Shown: one piece after another, positions 6,624-14,825 of the stretch
How the letters are laid out: every line of letters starts with the position of its first letter
How positions within the stretch are numbered: the stretch's first letter is position 1
Assembly (NCBI RefSeq): GCF_900110645.1
Contig: NZ_FOFB01000005.1
Span: forward strand, 186,001 to 250,000
Length of the DNA: 64,000 nucleotides
From: Neolewinella agarilytica
GTDB taxonomy: Bacteria; Bacteroidota; Bacteroidia; Chitinophagales; Saprospiraceae
Direction: 5' to 3'
The notes under the pieces: model-generated
The model's database searches: none
Seen by the model: only the letters and a program-made list of their open reading frames with translations
Told to the model about the DNA's origin: nothing
Program-made: the position numbers and the translations under genes

Positions 6624-8342
6624 CTAACCATCGCTCAGCGACATCTCCTCCAGCTCCGCCTCTATTTCTTTATGCGACCCTTCCAGGATGGCGAGATTCT
6701 TCTCCTCCCGGCCAAGCATCTCATCGAAACGGGTGAAGTTGCTCTCAATGCGTGTACGCAGCGTTGAGATGTAGGATTTTAGTTTTTCTTCCAGGTCGGT
6801 GGCGAGGCGATCGCGACCAACGGCGATTTCGGCTTCGAAACCATCAACAATCCGCTTACGCTTTCCCCGGGTGCTGAAGCCGGCGAAAAGAACGCCTACG
6901 GTGGTAAGTATTCCTCCGGTAACGTCCAGGACGGGCAGGGTAGAGAGGGCCATCAGTACCACCCCAAGGGCAGCGATGCCGCCGCCGGCGGCGAGGTTGG
7001 GGGTCAGATTTTCGCGGTCGGCGAAAAGCTCGTCGTCCGTAAAGCTTTCTGTCTTGGAAACAAAGCGGTTGAATTGGTCTTGCAGGTCCCGGAGCACATT
7101 TTCCCGGCGTTCGGCAATGTCACTGAAAAGTTCGTGATCGTTTTTAAGAATCGTTTCGCTGGAGCGGATTTTCAAGTCAATAACCTTCACCATCTGCTGA
7201 ATGCTTTCGGCCAGATCGATGACGTTGTCGTTGAGCCGGGCTTTAAGTTTGGTGTTCAGGTCGTCCTCAAGCTCGCTGGCGAGGCCTCCCAGCCAGGTTT
7301 TAGCGTCCGGAGTACTGCCAAAGGTGGAACTGAGGCTTCTTTTTAATAAGCCGAACATGCTCATGCCGCTGCGAAGTTCTTCCAGCTTTTCACGGGTGAT
7401 GTTATCGTAGGTGTGCAGCAGGTTCTCGACCATGAGGTCTACCTGCTTATTGCTCTGGCCGGTTTGCTCGCTCAGGGTTTCCTGAATGTCGGAGCGGAAT
7501 CGGGTGTCGGCATCAAACTGGTCGCGACGCAGCTCTAATCCGCCGGCAATCCGCTCATTAATGGTCTGCGCCGTAATGATGCTGTTGTTCAGCTTCAGGC
7601 GGGGCGCCTGGCCACCGGTGATGTTTTCGGTAATGTATTGACGTAAGGTCCCGAAACCACTGTCCGGAATGTCCTCCTGCTCCCGTTTGGCACTGACGGC
7701 GAATACATTAGGGTTTTCTACTCCTTCCTGTATGGCTTTGTTGCGGACTCCCTCTATGTTGGTCTCCAGTTCATTGTCGGTTGCGAGATCTTTTTGTTGA
7801 AGTACGAAAATGGTCTTCTTTTTCCAGTCTCCATGAATGTACTTGAAAAAGTCCCAGGCCGATTGCCGGTAGGGGTTCTTCGCTTCGAACACAAAGACGA
7901 TCAGGTCGCTGGCGGGGATGAATTGCTCCGTAATTTCCTGGTGGTGCTCAACGATGGTATTGGTGCCTGGCGTGTCAACGATGGCAATTTCTTTGAGGAT
8001 CTCTACCGGGAGGAATATCTTCTTCAGGTAGGGGTTGATCTCTACTTCCCGCTGCTCCTCTCCATAAATTATTTGCTGAATGGTGTCCGTCATCGGTTGC
8101 GGAGCAGCCTTGGCAATTTCCTGGCCGGTGGCCAGGAGCGCATTGACGAAGCTGGACTTGCCAGCCTTCACTTCCCCAACGATGACGAACATGAAGGGCT
8201 CAAAAATACGGTTGCGAAGCTCGCTCACGGTCTGGGCCATTTCGTCATGGCCGATGCGAAGCGTCAGTTCGTGAAGATTCTTGATGATCTCTTCAAGGCG
8301 TGCACGGGTAGCCTGAAGTTGAGCATCTATAAGTTGTGCCAT
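6624..8342 (-). CDS. Dynamin-like GTPase
   Basis: A 572-residue bacterial dynamin-family GTPase. G1/P-loop is GEVKAGKSSFVNALL near residues 57-70, the switch I threonine lies in PMTDTIQQ, G3 is DTPGTN near 123, and a degenerate G4 is LQQKDL. A long helical stalk follows (about 260-430), then a hydrophobic hairpin near residues 450-490 (IAALGVVLMALSTL to TVGVLFAGF) suited to membrane insertion like the dynamin paddle, then a C-terminal coiled coil. Such proteins remodel or protect the inner membrane. The neighbours give no specific role. Start ATG at 8342. Confidence 0.85.
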   Translation of the reverse strand: MAQLIDAQLQATRARLEEIIKNLHELTLRIGHDEMAQTVSELRNRIFEPFMFVIVGEVKAGKSSFVNALLATGQEIAKAAPQPMTDTIQQIIYGEEQREVEINPYLKKIFLPVEILKEIAIVDTPGTNTIVEHHQEITEQFIPASDLIVFVFEAKNPYRQSAWDFFKYIHGDWKKKTIFVLQQKDLATDNELETNIEGVRNKAIQEGVENPNVFAVSAKREQEDIPDSGFGTLRQYITENITGGQAPRLKLNNSIITAQTINERIAGGLELRRDQFDADTRFRSDIQETLSEQTGQSNKQVDLMVENLLHTYDNITREKLEELRSGMSMFGLLKRSLSSTFGSTPDAKTWLGGLASELEDDLNTKLKARLNDNVIDLAESIQQMVKVIDLKIRSSETILKNDHELFSDIAERRENVLRDLQDQFNRFVSKTESFTDDELFADRENLTPNLAAGGGIAALGVVLMALSTLPVLDVTGGILTTVGVLFAGFSTRGKRKRIVDGFEAEIAVGRDRLATDLEEKLKSYISTLRTRIESNFTRFDEMLGREEKNLAILEGSHKEIEAELEEMSLSDG

Positions 8343-8424
8343 GTTTTCTTTAATTCTACTGCTGCTTTAGACGCAAGAGGAGGCGACAAGTTACTACATG
8401 GCCGGTAGAGTTAAGGGGCTATTT

Positions 8425-8573
8425 GGCGCAACCGCGGGTGCAAAGAGATGTTTTTGGAGCTTGGTTTGTCTTTTGGTGTGCGCTGGGCGCACCTTGCCCC
8501 GGATTATGTCTTCATCCGGGGATAAGGGTGTTTGACTCCTACGGAGTCTTTATTGGCACCTGCGGTAGCGCCC
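8425..8573. repeat. Composite palindromic intergenic repeat
   Basis: The ends are opposite copies of the GC-rich repeat: GGCGCAACCGCGGGTGCAAA at 8425-8444 and GGCACCTGCGGTAGCGCCC at 8555-8573. Between them are two perfect hairpins: CCCCGGAT/ATCCGGGG with a 9-base loop (about 8497-8521) and GACTCC-TAC-GGAGTC (about 8533-8547). It lies between divergent genes, so neither hairpin terminates an obvious transcript. Confidence 0.75.
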
Positions 8574-8591
8574 GCTGATTATCTTGTGGTC

Positions 8592-9545
8592 ATGAAATTT
8601 TGTTATACCGCATTTCTATTAATATTTCTATTTAGCTGTAGCCCCAAAGACACTTTTGTAGCTCCTGCCATACCAGCTCCTGAAGGAGTATCCATCGTGG
8701 TGCTCGGTAACGTACAGGACGCAGGCTCGCCACACATTGGATGCAAAAAGGATTGCTGTCGCGATCTGTTTGACCATCCTGATGCCACCAGAATGGTCAC
8801 TTGTCTGGGACTCGTGGATGCGTCTACCAATCAGAAGTTCTTATTTGAGGCTTCTCCGGATATCTCCCGTCAGCTCAAAAAGCTGAAGGCCTATTCCCAA
8901 ACCGAGGAAGAAATGGCCGACGGAATTTTCCTGACACACGCGCATATCGGGCATTACACGGGCTTGATGTACCTGGGCAAAGAAGCTACTAATGCTGACC
9001 AGGTGCCAGTATATGCTATGCCCCGAATGCGGGATTATCTTTCTGAAAATGGCCCATGGAGCCAGCTGGTGAGCACTAAAAACATAAAGATGCTTCCACT
9101 TACGGCTGATAGCACCTTTCAGTTAACCGCTTCCATTCGGATTACGCCATTCAGAGTTCCCCACCGGGATGAATATTCGGAGACCGTCGGTTACCGAATT
9201 GACGGCCCCAATAAGTCAGCCCTCTTTATACCTGACATTGATAAGTGGGAACGATGGGGCAGAAGCATTGAGGAAGAAATTCGGTCAGTTGACTACGCTT
9301 TCCTGGATGCCACTTTTTATGATGCGGCTGAGTTGAACACCCGGGATATTTCTCTGATTCCACACCCTTTCGTCAGTGAAAGCATGGAACGGTTCAGCAA
9401 GTTGCCCGGGGAGGAAAGGGCTAAGATCCAGTTTATACATTTCAATCATACTAACCAACTCCTTAAAAAGGAGAGTGCCGGGTACCTAAGCGTAGAAAAG
9501 GAAGGATACGGAATTGCGGATTTTGGAGAAATATTTGATTTGTAG
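8592..9545 (+). CDS. PqqB-like metallo-beta-lactamase-fold lipoprotein
   Basis: A 317-residue MBL-fold hydrolase resembling PqqB. The metal-binding motif is LTHAHIGHYTG, a variant of HxHxDH with isoleucine in place of aspartate, as in PqqB-like proteins. Other marks are VVLGNVQDAGSPHIGC near the mature N-terminus, PDIDKWERW and FIHFNHTN. The start at 8592 (MKFCYTAFLLIFLFSC) gives a clean lipoprotein signal with Cys 16; the frame is open upstream but that part encodes repeat sequence. A TATCTTGT box ends 4 bases before this ATG. No pqq genes are near, so PQQ synthesis is unlikely. Confidence 0.82.
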   Translation: MKFCYTAFLLIFLFSCSPKDTFVAPAIPAPEGVSIVVLGNVQDAGSPHIGCKKDCCRDLFDHPDATRMVTCLGLVDASTNQKFLFEASPDISRQLKKLKAYSQTEEEMADGIFLTHAHIGHYTGLMYLGKEATNADQVPVYAMPRMRDYLSENGPWSQLVSTKNIKMLPLTADSTFQLTASIRITPFRVPHRDEYSETVGYRIDGPNKSALFIPDIDKWERWGRSIEEEIRSVDYAFLDATFYDAAELNTRDISLIPHPFVSESMERFSKLPGEERAKIQFIHFNHTNQLLKKESAGYLSVEKEGYGIADFGEIFDL

Positions 9546-9547
9546 TT

Positions 9548-10159
9548 TTACTCATCCAATAAGTTCTCAAAATTAATTTTGGCCTGTGGACCCAAGCAAA
9601 ACAAGCTGTCCAAAACCGACAGGCCTGGCGTGAAGCCAAAACGATCCGAAAACACCTGAGGGTAGGGGAGCAGGCTGGTGGGTAAGTTTTTCGGGCGATG
9701 GTAGCCTTCGTCATCGGGAAACACAAAGTCGCCGGTCGAAACTGGCGGCACCCTGAGTTGAAGTAGCTGACTAAGCTTGTTGATCAATGCCTCGTTTAAT
9801 TCCCAGATCGTGGCGGGACGCTGACGAGCGATGGAAAACAGTTCTTCCGCGTAAAACTCATAATAGGGGGAACGGCCGTAGGCCGTCCGGATAGATTGTT
9901 CATGCTCCCGCCACCAGTCATTCCGATAACTGATGGTGACTTCCTGAACGGGCTTTTTCTGGTGTTTGCCTTTTTCAAGCGGTACACTCAGGTCCAGTAT
10001 TCCGTTTGGCCCGATGATCCGGCAGCGGTTTCTCCAACCTCCCTTTTGATAATTTTCGTGAGCTTCTATACGCCAGTCGCCCAGTTGATGGGCCGCTGCA
10101 AACCAGTGTGCGGGCGGGAAATAAGCCGTAGAAGTGAGCAGAGGTAAAACTTTTTTCAT
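9548..10159 (-). CDS. WbqC-like family protein
   Basis: A 203-residue cytoplasmic protein of the WbqC-like family. Marks are the N-terminal STAYFPPAHWFAAA, a central RCRIIGPNGILDLSVPL, and WWREHEQSIRTAYGRSPYYE. Family members occur in polysaccharide (O-antigen) clusters and as isolated genes in many Bacteroidota; their activity is unsettled, with roles in modified-sugar formation proposed. It is convergent with the MBL gene, 2 bases between stops. A good TACTTTTG box lies 30 bases before its ATG. Confidence 0.82.
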   Translation of the reverse strand: MKKVLPLLTSTAYFPPAHWFAAAHQLGDWRIEAHENYQKGGWRNRCRIIGPNGILDLSVPLEKGKHQKKPVQEVTISYRNDWWREHEQSIRTAYGRSPYYEFYAEELFSIARQRPATIWELNEALINKLSQLLQLRVPPVSTGDFVFPDDEGYHRPKNLPTSLLPYPQVFSDRFGFTPGLSVLDSLFCLGPQAKINFENLLDE

Positions 10160-10189
10160 AACAATAAGCGGCTGACCGCGTTAGGTGTG

Positions 10190-10197
10190 CAAAAGTA
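10190..10197 (-). promoter_or_regulatory. -7 promoter box TACTTTTG
   Basis: Exact match on the minus strand to the Bacteroidota -7 consensus TAnnTTTG, 30 bases before the ATG of the WbqC-like gene. No clear TTG-type -33 box was found at the expected distance. Confidence 0.45.
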
Positions 10198-10204
10198 GCT
10201 CGCT

Positions 10205-10657
10205 ATGGACGACACCTCCATCTTTGAAAAAAAAATAGATCCACTCTATCAGGCAGGTGGTGCACTTGTAGCTGTCCTGCTATTCGATATTGTCGGCTCA
10301 GCAGTCTCCGCCGGGGCCGATGATCTGGTTTCCAATCGCTGGCCATGGCTGACTGCGGCCAGTTTCTTACTCTTCTTCGCCCTCTTCAATGCCATCATGA
10401 GTGCCACCTCCCAAAACCTGATGAAGTACTGGGGGAGAAGCATCTATTCCTTCATGGGCCTGGCAGCTGGCTCTGGCCTCTTAGCCTGGGCCTTCAGTGG
10501 AGTTCCCATTGGTGATGCGGGATCCTACAAATGGATTTTCTTTGTCATCACCTTCGGCTACCTTGTTTTCTTGTCCATGATTGCCTTTATGAAGAAGATC
10601 GTGGAGTTCGCGCAGAAAGAGGAGTGGACTAAGCCGCGGTTGAAAAACAGGAAGTAG
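10205..10657 (+). CDS. Small integral membrane protein
   Basis: A 150-residue protein with four hydrophobic segments, at about residues 17-35, 46-65, 78-98 and 108-128, and a basic C-terminal tail (KPRLKNRK). This suggests a four-helix inner-membrane protein with a cytoplasmic tail. I recognise no family. It is divergent from the WbqC-like gene (46 bases between starts) and convergent with yqgE, so it is a single-gene unit. Confidence 0.72.
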   Translation: MDDTSIFEKKIDPLYQAGGALVAVLLFDIVGSAVSAGADDLVSNRWPWLTAASFLLFFALFNAIMSATSQNLMKYWGRSIYSFMGLAAGSGLLAWAFSGVPIGDAGSYKWIFFVITFGYLVFLSMIAFMKKIVEFAQKEEWTKPRLKNRK

Positions 10658-10682
10658 TCTGGTAGCTCAACGAACCAAAATA

Positions 10683-11237
10683 CTAATTATAACTCGCCTC
10701 TTCCGCCATATCCGCAATCACCGAAAAGGCATTGCCCTTATTGTTCATGACCTGGCTCCAGAGTTGAGCGGGCTCACTTTTAAAGAGATAGTTGGCGAAC
10801 ATGGGAGCAGTGACCCAGCTGCCATGCTCTATTTCTTCGTCCAGCTGGTTCTGGCTCCAGCCGCTGTAACCCACGAAAAAGCGGATATCATTGGGCTTGA
10901 TTAAGTCTTGCCGGATGAGAAATTTAAGCTTCTCGAAATCACCTCCCCAGAAAACGCTGTGAGACACTTCGTCGCTTCCCTCCAGGATGTCTCCCTTGCA
11001 GTGCAAAAAGTGAATAGTATCTCTGCCAACCGGTCCGCCGAAGTAGACGGGCGCATCGAACTCCGGGAAGTCGTCGATCAATTCATCGATTCGGGTCTCG
11101 GTTTTGCGGTTGAGGATAAAGCCAATGCCTCCTTCCTCGCCGTGGTCAACGAGCAACACGGCAGCTCTCTTGAAGTTGGGGTCCATCATGAAGGGCTCCG
11201 CCAGCAGAATGGTACCACCTTTGATTGATTGTTTCAT
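10683..11237 (-). CDS. YqgE/AlgH family protein
   Basis: A 184-residue soluble protein of the YqgE/AlgH (DUF179) family. Marks are GTILLAEPFMMDPNFKRAAVLL at the N-terminus, EGGIGFILNRKTE, VYFGGPVGRDTIHFLH, and RFFVGYSGWSQNQLDEEIEHGSW, which cover the whole family domain. AlgH was first described as an alginate regulator in Pseudomonas, but most bacteria keep the protein for an unknown, possibly redox-related, role. It stands alone here. Confidence 0.9.
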   Translation of the reverse strand: MKQSIKGGTILLAEPFMMDPNFKRAAVLLVDHGEEGGIGFILNRKTETRIDELIDDFPEFDAPVYFGGPVGRDTIHFLHCKGDILEGSDEVSHSVFWGGDFEKLKFLIRQDLIKPNDIRFFVGYSGWSQNQLDEEIEHGSWVTAPMFANYLFKSEPAQLWSQVMNNKGNAFSVIADMAEEASYN

Positions 11238-11383
11238 GGGAGTAATGACTTTGATTACTGGCCTAACGTTCTGTACGGCCGGAAAGTTACTTCTTTTTGG
11301 AAGACCTTAACACCGCATGTCGGCCGAATGATATAGCTCCTGATCGCAGCTGCGTCCAATTCCAGCTGCGAAAAGAGTTATAG

Positions 11384-11391
11384 TATCTTTG
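11384..11391 (+). promoter_or_regulatory. -7 promoter box TATCTTTG
   Basis: Exact match to TAnnTTTG, 47 bases before the ATG of the PAP2 phosphatase gene, the first gene of a three-gene operon. No good -33 TTTG was seen at 19-20 bases upstream. Confidence 0.45.
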
Positions 11392-11438
11392 CGGCGTTAT
11401 TAAAGAGTGATACCCCACCATACTTAAACTGTTCCCGC

Positions 11439-12803
11439 ATGAAAAATCTAAGTCGATGGCTAATGTTATTGCCCGTTTTACTCCTGATTGCAGGATGTGG
11501 AGAGGACATTAACCCCAACTATCCGGAAGAGGTTGCACAACCTGAGTTCTATCACCGGTCGGTAAAGAAGCTGACGGACGTAATCGTACACGACATCTTC
11601 AGCCCACCACAAGCCGGCCGTATTTACGCTTATTCCAGCATCGCGGGATACGAGGCGCTGGCTGCAGGCAATGCAGACCTTCCGTCCTTTGCCGGTGGAA
11701 TTGATCACATGAAAGAGGTTCCTGCTCCGCCGCAGGGGCGAGAGATCTCTCACCACATTGCCGCCGTTGCCGCCCAGCTCAAAACCGGGAAAAGCCTGAT
11801 CTTTAGTGAAGAAAAAATTGAGGCCTTTGAAGAGGAAATCTTCAGAGAAATCGGGGAAATTGGCGTGCCGGAGGACGTGCTCACCGCATCCATCGCCTAC
11901 GGTCGTCAGGTGGCAGACCATGTGATTGCCTGGTATGATGGAGACATGTATAAGCAGACCCGCACTTTCCCTAAATACTCCATCACCGATGACCCCAGCA
12001 AGTGGCAGCCCACACCTCCGGATTATATGGATGGTATTGAGCCCAGTTGGTCTAAAATCCGGCCCTTTGCTCTGGACCGTGCGGACCAGTTCAAGCCGCT
12101 CCCCCCAACGGAATACAGCGAAGAAAAAGGTAGTGAGTGGTGGAAAGGCGTAGAAGAAGTCTATGGCGCGTTGAAGGTGGAAGATGAGGCAGAGTTGGCT
12201 GAGCGTATTGCAATTGCCCAATTCTGGGACTGCAACCCTTACGTAAGCACCCACAAGGGGCATATGATGTTTGCCACCAAGAAAATTTCTCCCGGAGGTC
12301 ACTGGGTAAACATTACTGCTATCGCATCCCGGAAGGCCAAAGCCGACTTTACACAAACGGCAGAAGCTTACGCCTTGGTGAGTATGGCCATGCACGACGC
12401 CTTCATCAGTTGTTGGGACGAAAAGTACCGCTCCAGCCTCGTTCGTCCGGAGACCTTCATTAACCGGCACCTGGACGAAGAGTGGTTACCGCTGCTGCAA
12501 ACGCCTCCCTTCCCTGAGCACACTTCCGGCCACTCCGTTGTAAGCCGGGCCTGCGCGATCGTGCTAACGGATCTCTACGGAGACAACTTTGCTTTCGTAG
12601 ATGACTCTGAAGTCGAATATGATCTTCCGGAGCGGAGCTACACAAGCTTCCTTGCCGCTAGCGAAGAGGCGGCCGTCAGCCGTTTATACGGCGGCATTCA
12701 CTATCGTCCGGCCATTGACTACGGCGTAACTCAGGGGGAAGCCGTTGGGCGGCATCTTCTTTCCAAGCTTCACCCTGGTGGAGCCATCAGCAAAAAGAAA
12801 TGA
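11439..12803 (+). CDS. PAP2/vanadium haloperoxidase-fold lipoprotein
   Basis: A 454-residue lipoprotein (Cys 20 in LLPVLLLIAGC) of the PAP2/vanadium-dependent haloperoxidase superfamily. All three phosphatase signature motifs are in the C-terminal third: KYRSSLVRP (K-x6-RP), TSGHS in PEHTSGHSVV (the PSGH motif with T for P), and SRLYGGIHY (SR-x5-H). It should sit in the periplasm facing lipid or soluble phosphate esters; a true haloperoxidase is possible but cannot be told apart by eye. Its stop overlaps the next start (ATGA), followed by a DgkA-type kinase, which favours a lipid-phosphate substrate. Confidence 0.85.
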   Translation: MKNLSRWLMLLPVLLLIAGCGEDINPNYPEEVAQPEFYHRSVKKLTDVIVHDIFSPPQAGRIYAYSSIAGYEALAAGNADLPSFAGGIDHMKEVPAPPQGREISHHIAAVAAQLKTGKSLIFSEEKIEAFEEEIFREIGEIGVPEDVLTASIAYGRQVADHVIAWYDGDMYKQTRTFPKYSITDDPSKWQPTPPDYMDGIEPSWSKIRPFALDRADQFKPLPPTEYSEEKGSEWWKGVEEVYGALKVEDEAELAERIAIAQFWDCNPYVSTHKGHMMFATKKISPGGHWVNITAIASRKAKADFTQTAEAYALVSMAMHDAFISCWDEKYRSSLVRPETFINRHLDEEWLPLLQTPPFPEHTSGHSVVSRACAIVLTDLYGDNFAFVDDSEVEYDLPERSYTSFLAASEEAAVSRLYGGIHYRPAIDYGVTQGEAVGRHLLSKLHPGGAISKKK

Positions 12804-13066
12804 TCAACTTCTTACTCATGCTGCTGGGGCAGATCATCGTGTATATGCTGATCATGCTGGGAGACGAATACGCTGGTTTTTTGCTTGCCGTCATCATCGG
12901 AGCTATCTGTTTTGGCATCTGGGCCATCAGTCATATTGTGGAGTGGATCGAACCCAGTCGCGTGAACAAGAATTATTACCGATACATGCTGGCCGGGTGG
13001 GTCGGGCCTGCGATCGCAGTACTGGGCTTCATCTTGCTGCGGGGTGAAATAAGTTGGCTAACATGA
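12800..13066 (+). CDS. Small membrane protein in PAP2-dgkA operon
   Basis: An 88-residue protein with three hydrophobic segments (about residues 2-20, 24-45 and 63-82). It overlaps the PAP2 gene by 4 bases at its start (ATGA) and the dgkA gene by 4 bases at its end, so the three genes are almost certainly translated together. No family recognised. It may be an assembly partner of the phosphatase or kinase. Confidence 0.75.
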   Translation: MINFLLMLLGQIIVYMLIMLGDEYAGFLLAVIIGAICFGIWAISHIVEWIEPSRVNKNYYRYMLAGWVGPAIAVLGFILLRGEISWLT

Positions 13067-13446
13067 ACGAGTTTACCGAATTCTGCCGGAAACGTTACTA
13101 CGCCTTTGGCTATGCCTTCAAAGGTGCCTGGGATTTGCTTCGCAATCATGCTCCGTCCAGGGTCCATATGCTCGCCCTCCTGGGGATGGTAGCGATCAGC
13201 TGGTGGCTGGAGTTTCCCATGTGGAAATGGATTCTCGTCGTTATCTGCTCGGGAATGGTTTTGGCCGCAGAGGCACTGAATACTGCCATTGAGTACGTCG
13301 TGGACCTGGTTTCCCCGGAGTACAATGAGTTAGCCGGTAAAGCTAAGGACGTCGCTGCGGCAGCTGTCTTGTTTACAGCATTGTCTTCAGCCATCATTGC
13401 AGTGATGCTGATTTGGGACGCCTTATTCGGAGTCAACGTACCCTGA
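13063..13446 (+). CDS. dgkA: Diacylglycerol/undecaprenol kinase family protein
   Basis: A 127-residue inner-membrane kinase of the DgkA family. The active-site helix is visible as EALNTAIEYVVDLVSPEY, followed by AKDVAAAAVLFTAL, both hallmark stretches. Three transmembrane helices are expected. Family members in E. coli phosphorylate diacylglycerol; Gram-positive homologues phosphorylate undecaprenol, and the exact lipid here is not knowable from sequence. I chose ATG at 13063, which overlaps the upstream stop as ATGA, over a TTG 9 bases earlier. Co-transcription with a PAP2-type phosphatase suggests a lipid phosphate cycle. Confidence 0.88.
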   Translation: MNEFTEFCRKRYYAFGYAFKGAWDLLRNHAPSRVHMLALLGMVAISWWLEFPMWKWILVVICSGMVLAAEALNTAIEYVVDLVSPEYNELAGKAKDVAAAAVLFTALSSAIIAVMLIWDALFGVNVP

Positions 13447-13461
13447 TTGGAAGATTAACAG

Positions 13462-14538
13462 TTATAACTGAATCTGTAGTTTAACCCGCAATACCAGGTC
13501 GTCACAAGTGACGTACAAAACGGATTCGTCTTCATTAAAGGTACAATTAGAGGTTTTCTTGTCGGTCTTAATCGAGCCCAGGTGTTTCCCCTCTGGTGAA
13601 AAGACCAGAACGCCATCAGGGCCGGTCATAAAGATGATGCCATCCTGATTAATGGCCATCCCGTCGGGACGCTGCTTTGCGATACTTTTTTCCCAGAGTG
13701 AGGTAGCATCGAAGATCACGCGTTCATTTGTAGCGGATCCGTCTTCTTGTAAATCCAGGGCGATGAGTTTAGACGGAACGGAATTGGCGACGTAGAGTGT
13801 TTTTCCATCCGGTGAAATACCAATTCCGTTAGGCGTTGGCCATGATTTCGTGATCAGGGTTACTTCCCCTTTTGGATTAACCCTGAACACGCCTTCATAA
13901 TCCATCTCTTTGGCGTCAGGATCGTCTTTGTCAAGACCATAATTCGGGTCCGTGAAGTAAATGTTTCCTTTTTTGTCGACGACCACATCATTGGGACTAT
14001 TAAATTTTTCCCCTTCATACTGGTCAGCGATCGTTTCAAAAAACGGCGCAGGAAGGTCAGCGCTTGTGGCGAGCCGGGAGATCACCCGGTCGCCACTTTG
14101 ACAAAGAATCAGGTTGCCTTCATTATCCATAGCAAGCCCATTTGAGCCCTTGCCCCCTCCACGCGGTTTTTCGCCGGTATAGCCACTGGGATTGAGGTAT
14201 TCTTCCTCTCCTTTGGCCTCCGTCCACTTGTAGGCAATGTTCCTGGGTACATCGGAAAATACCAGGCATTTCTCGTAAGAAATCCAGACGGGGCCTTCCG
14301 TCCACGTATGGCCGCTGGCAATGACTTCGATCTTTGTCTCGGGTGAAACGATTTCATTGAACAATGGATCAAGAGCGACTAAATAACCCAGAGTAGGGTA
14401 GGATGGTGAACTATTTAAGGTTTCTGCAGGGGTGTCGCTTTCTTTCTCTGGCGATGTATTACCACAATGAAGGAAAGCCAGGGTGAGCAAGAGGGCAAAG
14501 CAAGAGCGAAGCAGAGAGAAGCGCAATGGAGTGGTCAT
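13462..14538 (-). CDS. SMP-30/gluconolactonase-like lipoprotein
   Basis: A 358-residue six-bladed beta-propeller of the SMP-30/gluconolactonase/LRE family. The N-terminus is a lipoprotein signal (LLLTLAFLHC). Propeller marks include the metal ligand Glu in HTWTEGPVW, FNSPNDVVVDKKGNIYFTDP, SWPTPNGIGISPDGKTLYV and RPDGMAINQDGIIFM. Relatives hydrolyse sugar lactones with a divalent metal. It could act on aldonolactones in the periplasm, but no sugar acid genes flank it. It is convergent with dgkA. Confidence 0.87.
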   Translation of the reverse strand: MTTPLRFSLLRSCFALLLTLAFLHCGNTSPEKESDTPAETLNSSPSYPTLGYLVALDPLFNEIVSPETKIEVIASGHTWTEGPVWISYEKCLVFSDVPRNIAYKWTEAKGEEEYLNPSGYTGEKPRGGGKGSNGLAMDNEGNLILCQSGDRVISRLATSADLPAPFFETIADQYEGEKFNSPNDVVVDKKGNIYFTDPNYGLDKDDPDAKEMDYEGVFRVNPKGEVTLITKSWPTPNGIGISPDGKTLYVANSVPSKLIALDLQEDGSATNERVIFDATSLWEKSIAKQRPDGMAINQDGIIFMTGPDGVLVFSPEGKHLGSIKTDKKTSNCTFNEDESVLYVTCDDLVLRVKLQIQL

Positions 14539-14631
14539 GTCTTATGTAAGTATAGACAAGTATACGATCTCTTCAGGTCCTGTAGGGCAGCTTACCGCTT
14601 TGTGGTAGGAACAGAAACATTTAAACATTGA

Positions 14632-14710
14632 GGCGCGGCCGCAGGTGCAAAGGGGAGCCTGGGAGAGCCATGCTGTTTTGAGCCTCTCCTTGCACCTGCG
14701 CGCCGCGCCC
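14632..14710. repeat. Head-to-head GC-rich repeat pair (hairpin)
   Basis: The left copy GGCGCGGCCGCAGGTGCAAA (from 14632) and the right copy TTGCACCTGCGCGCCGCGCC (to about 14709) are inverted, about 30 bases apart, and extend through AGGGGAG and CTCTCCT. The DNA can form a very GC-rich hairpin. It lies between divergent genes in a gap of about 290 bases, with a smaller GTTTAAT/ATTAAAC palindrome at 14733-14757 in the same gap. Confidence 0.85.
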
Positions 14711-14825
14711 CGAAAAGTCGTTATCAGCAAAAGTTTAATAATTTACGATCATTAAACAAATTGCAGCTAAAATACTTGGTAGCCCCTTTCTGCACTCCGT
14801 ATATTCGCCCCGAGAAAACAGCCCC

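Noticed and set aside
7794-8408. 204-residue open frame antisense to the dynamin-like gene
   Set aside because: Antisense to the GTPase domain with no domain of its own.
8532-8591. Upstream extension of the PqqB-like protein
   Set aside because: The extra 20 codons are made of repeat sequence and would bury the lipoprotein signal that begins at 8592.
11478-12470. 330-residue open frame antisense to the PAP2 gene
   Set aside because: The opposite strand carries all PAP2 motifs and a signal peptide; this frame has no recognisable domain and arises from codon bias.
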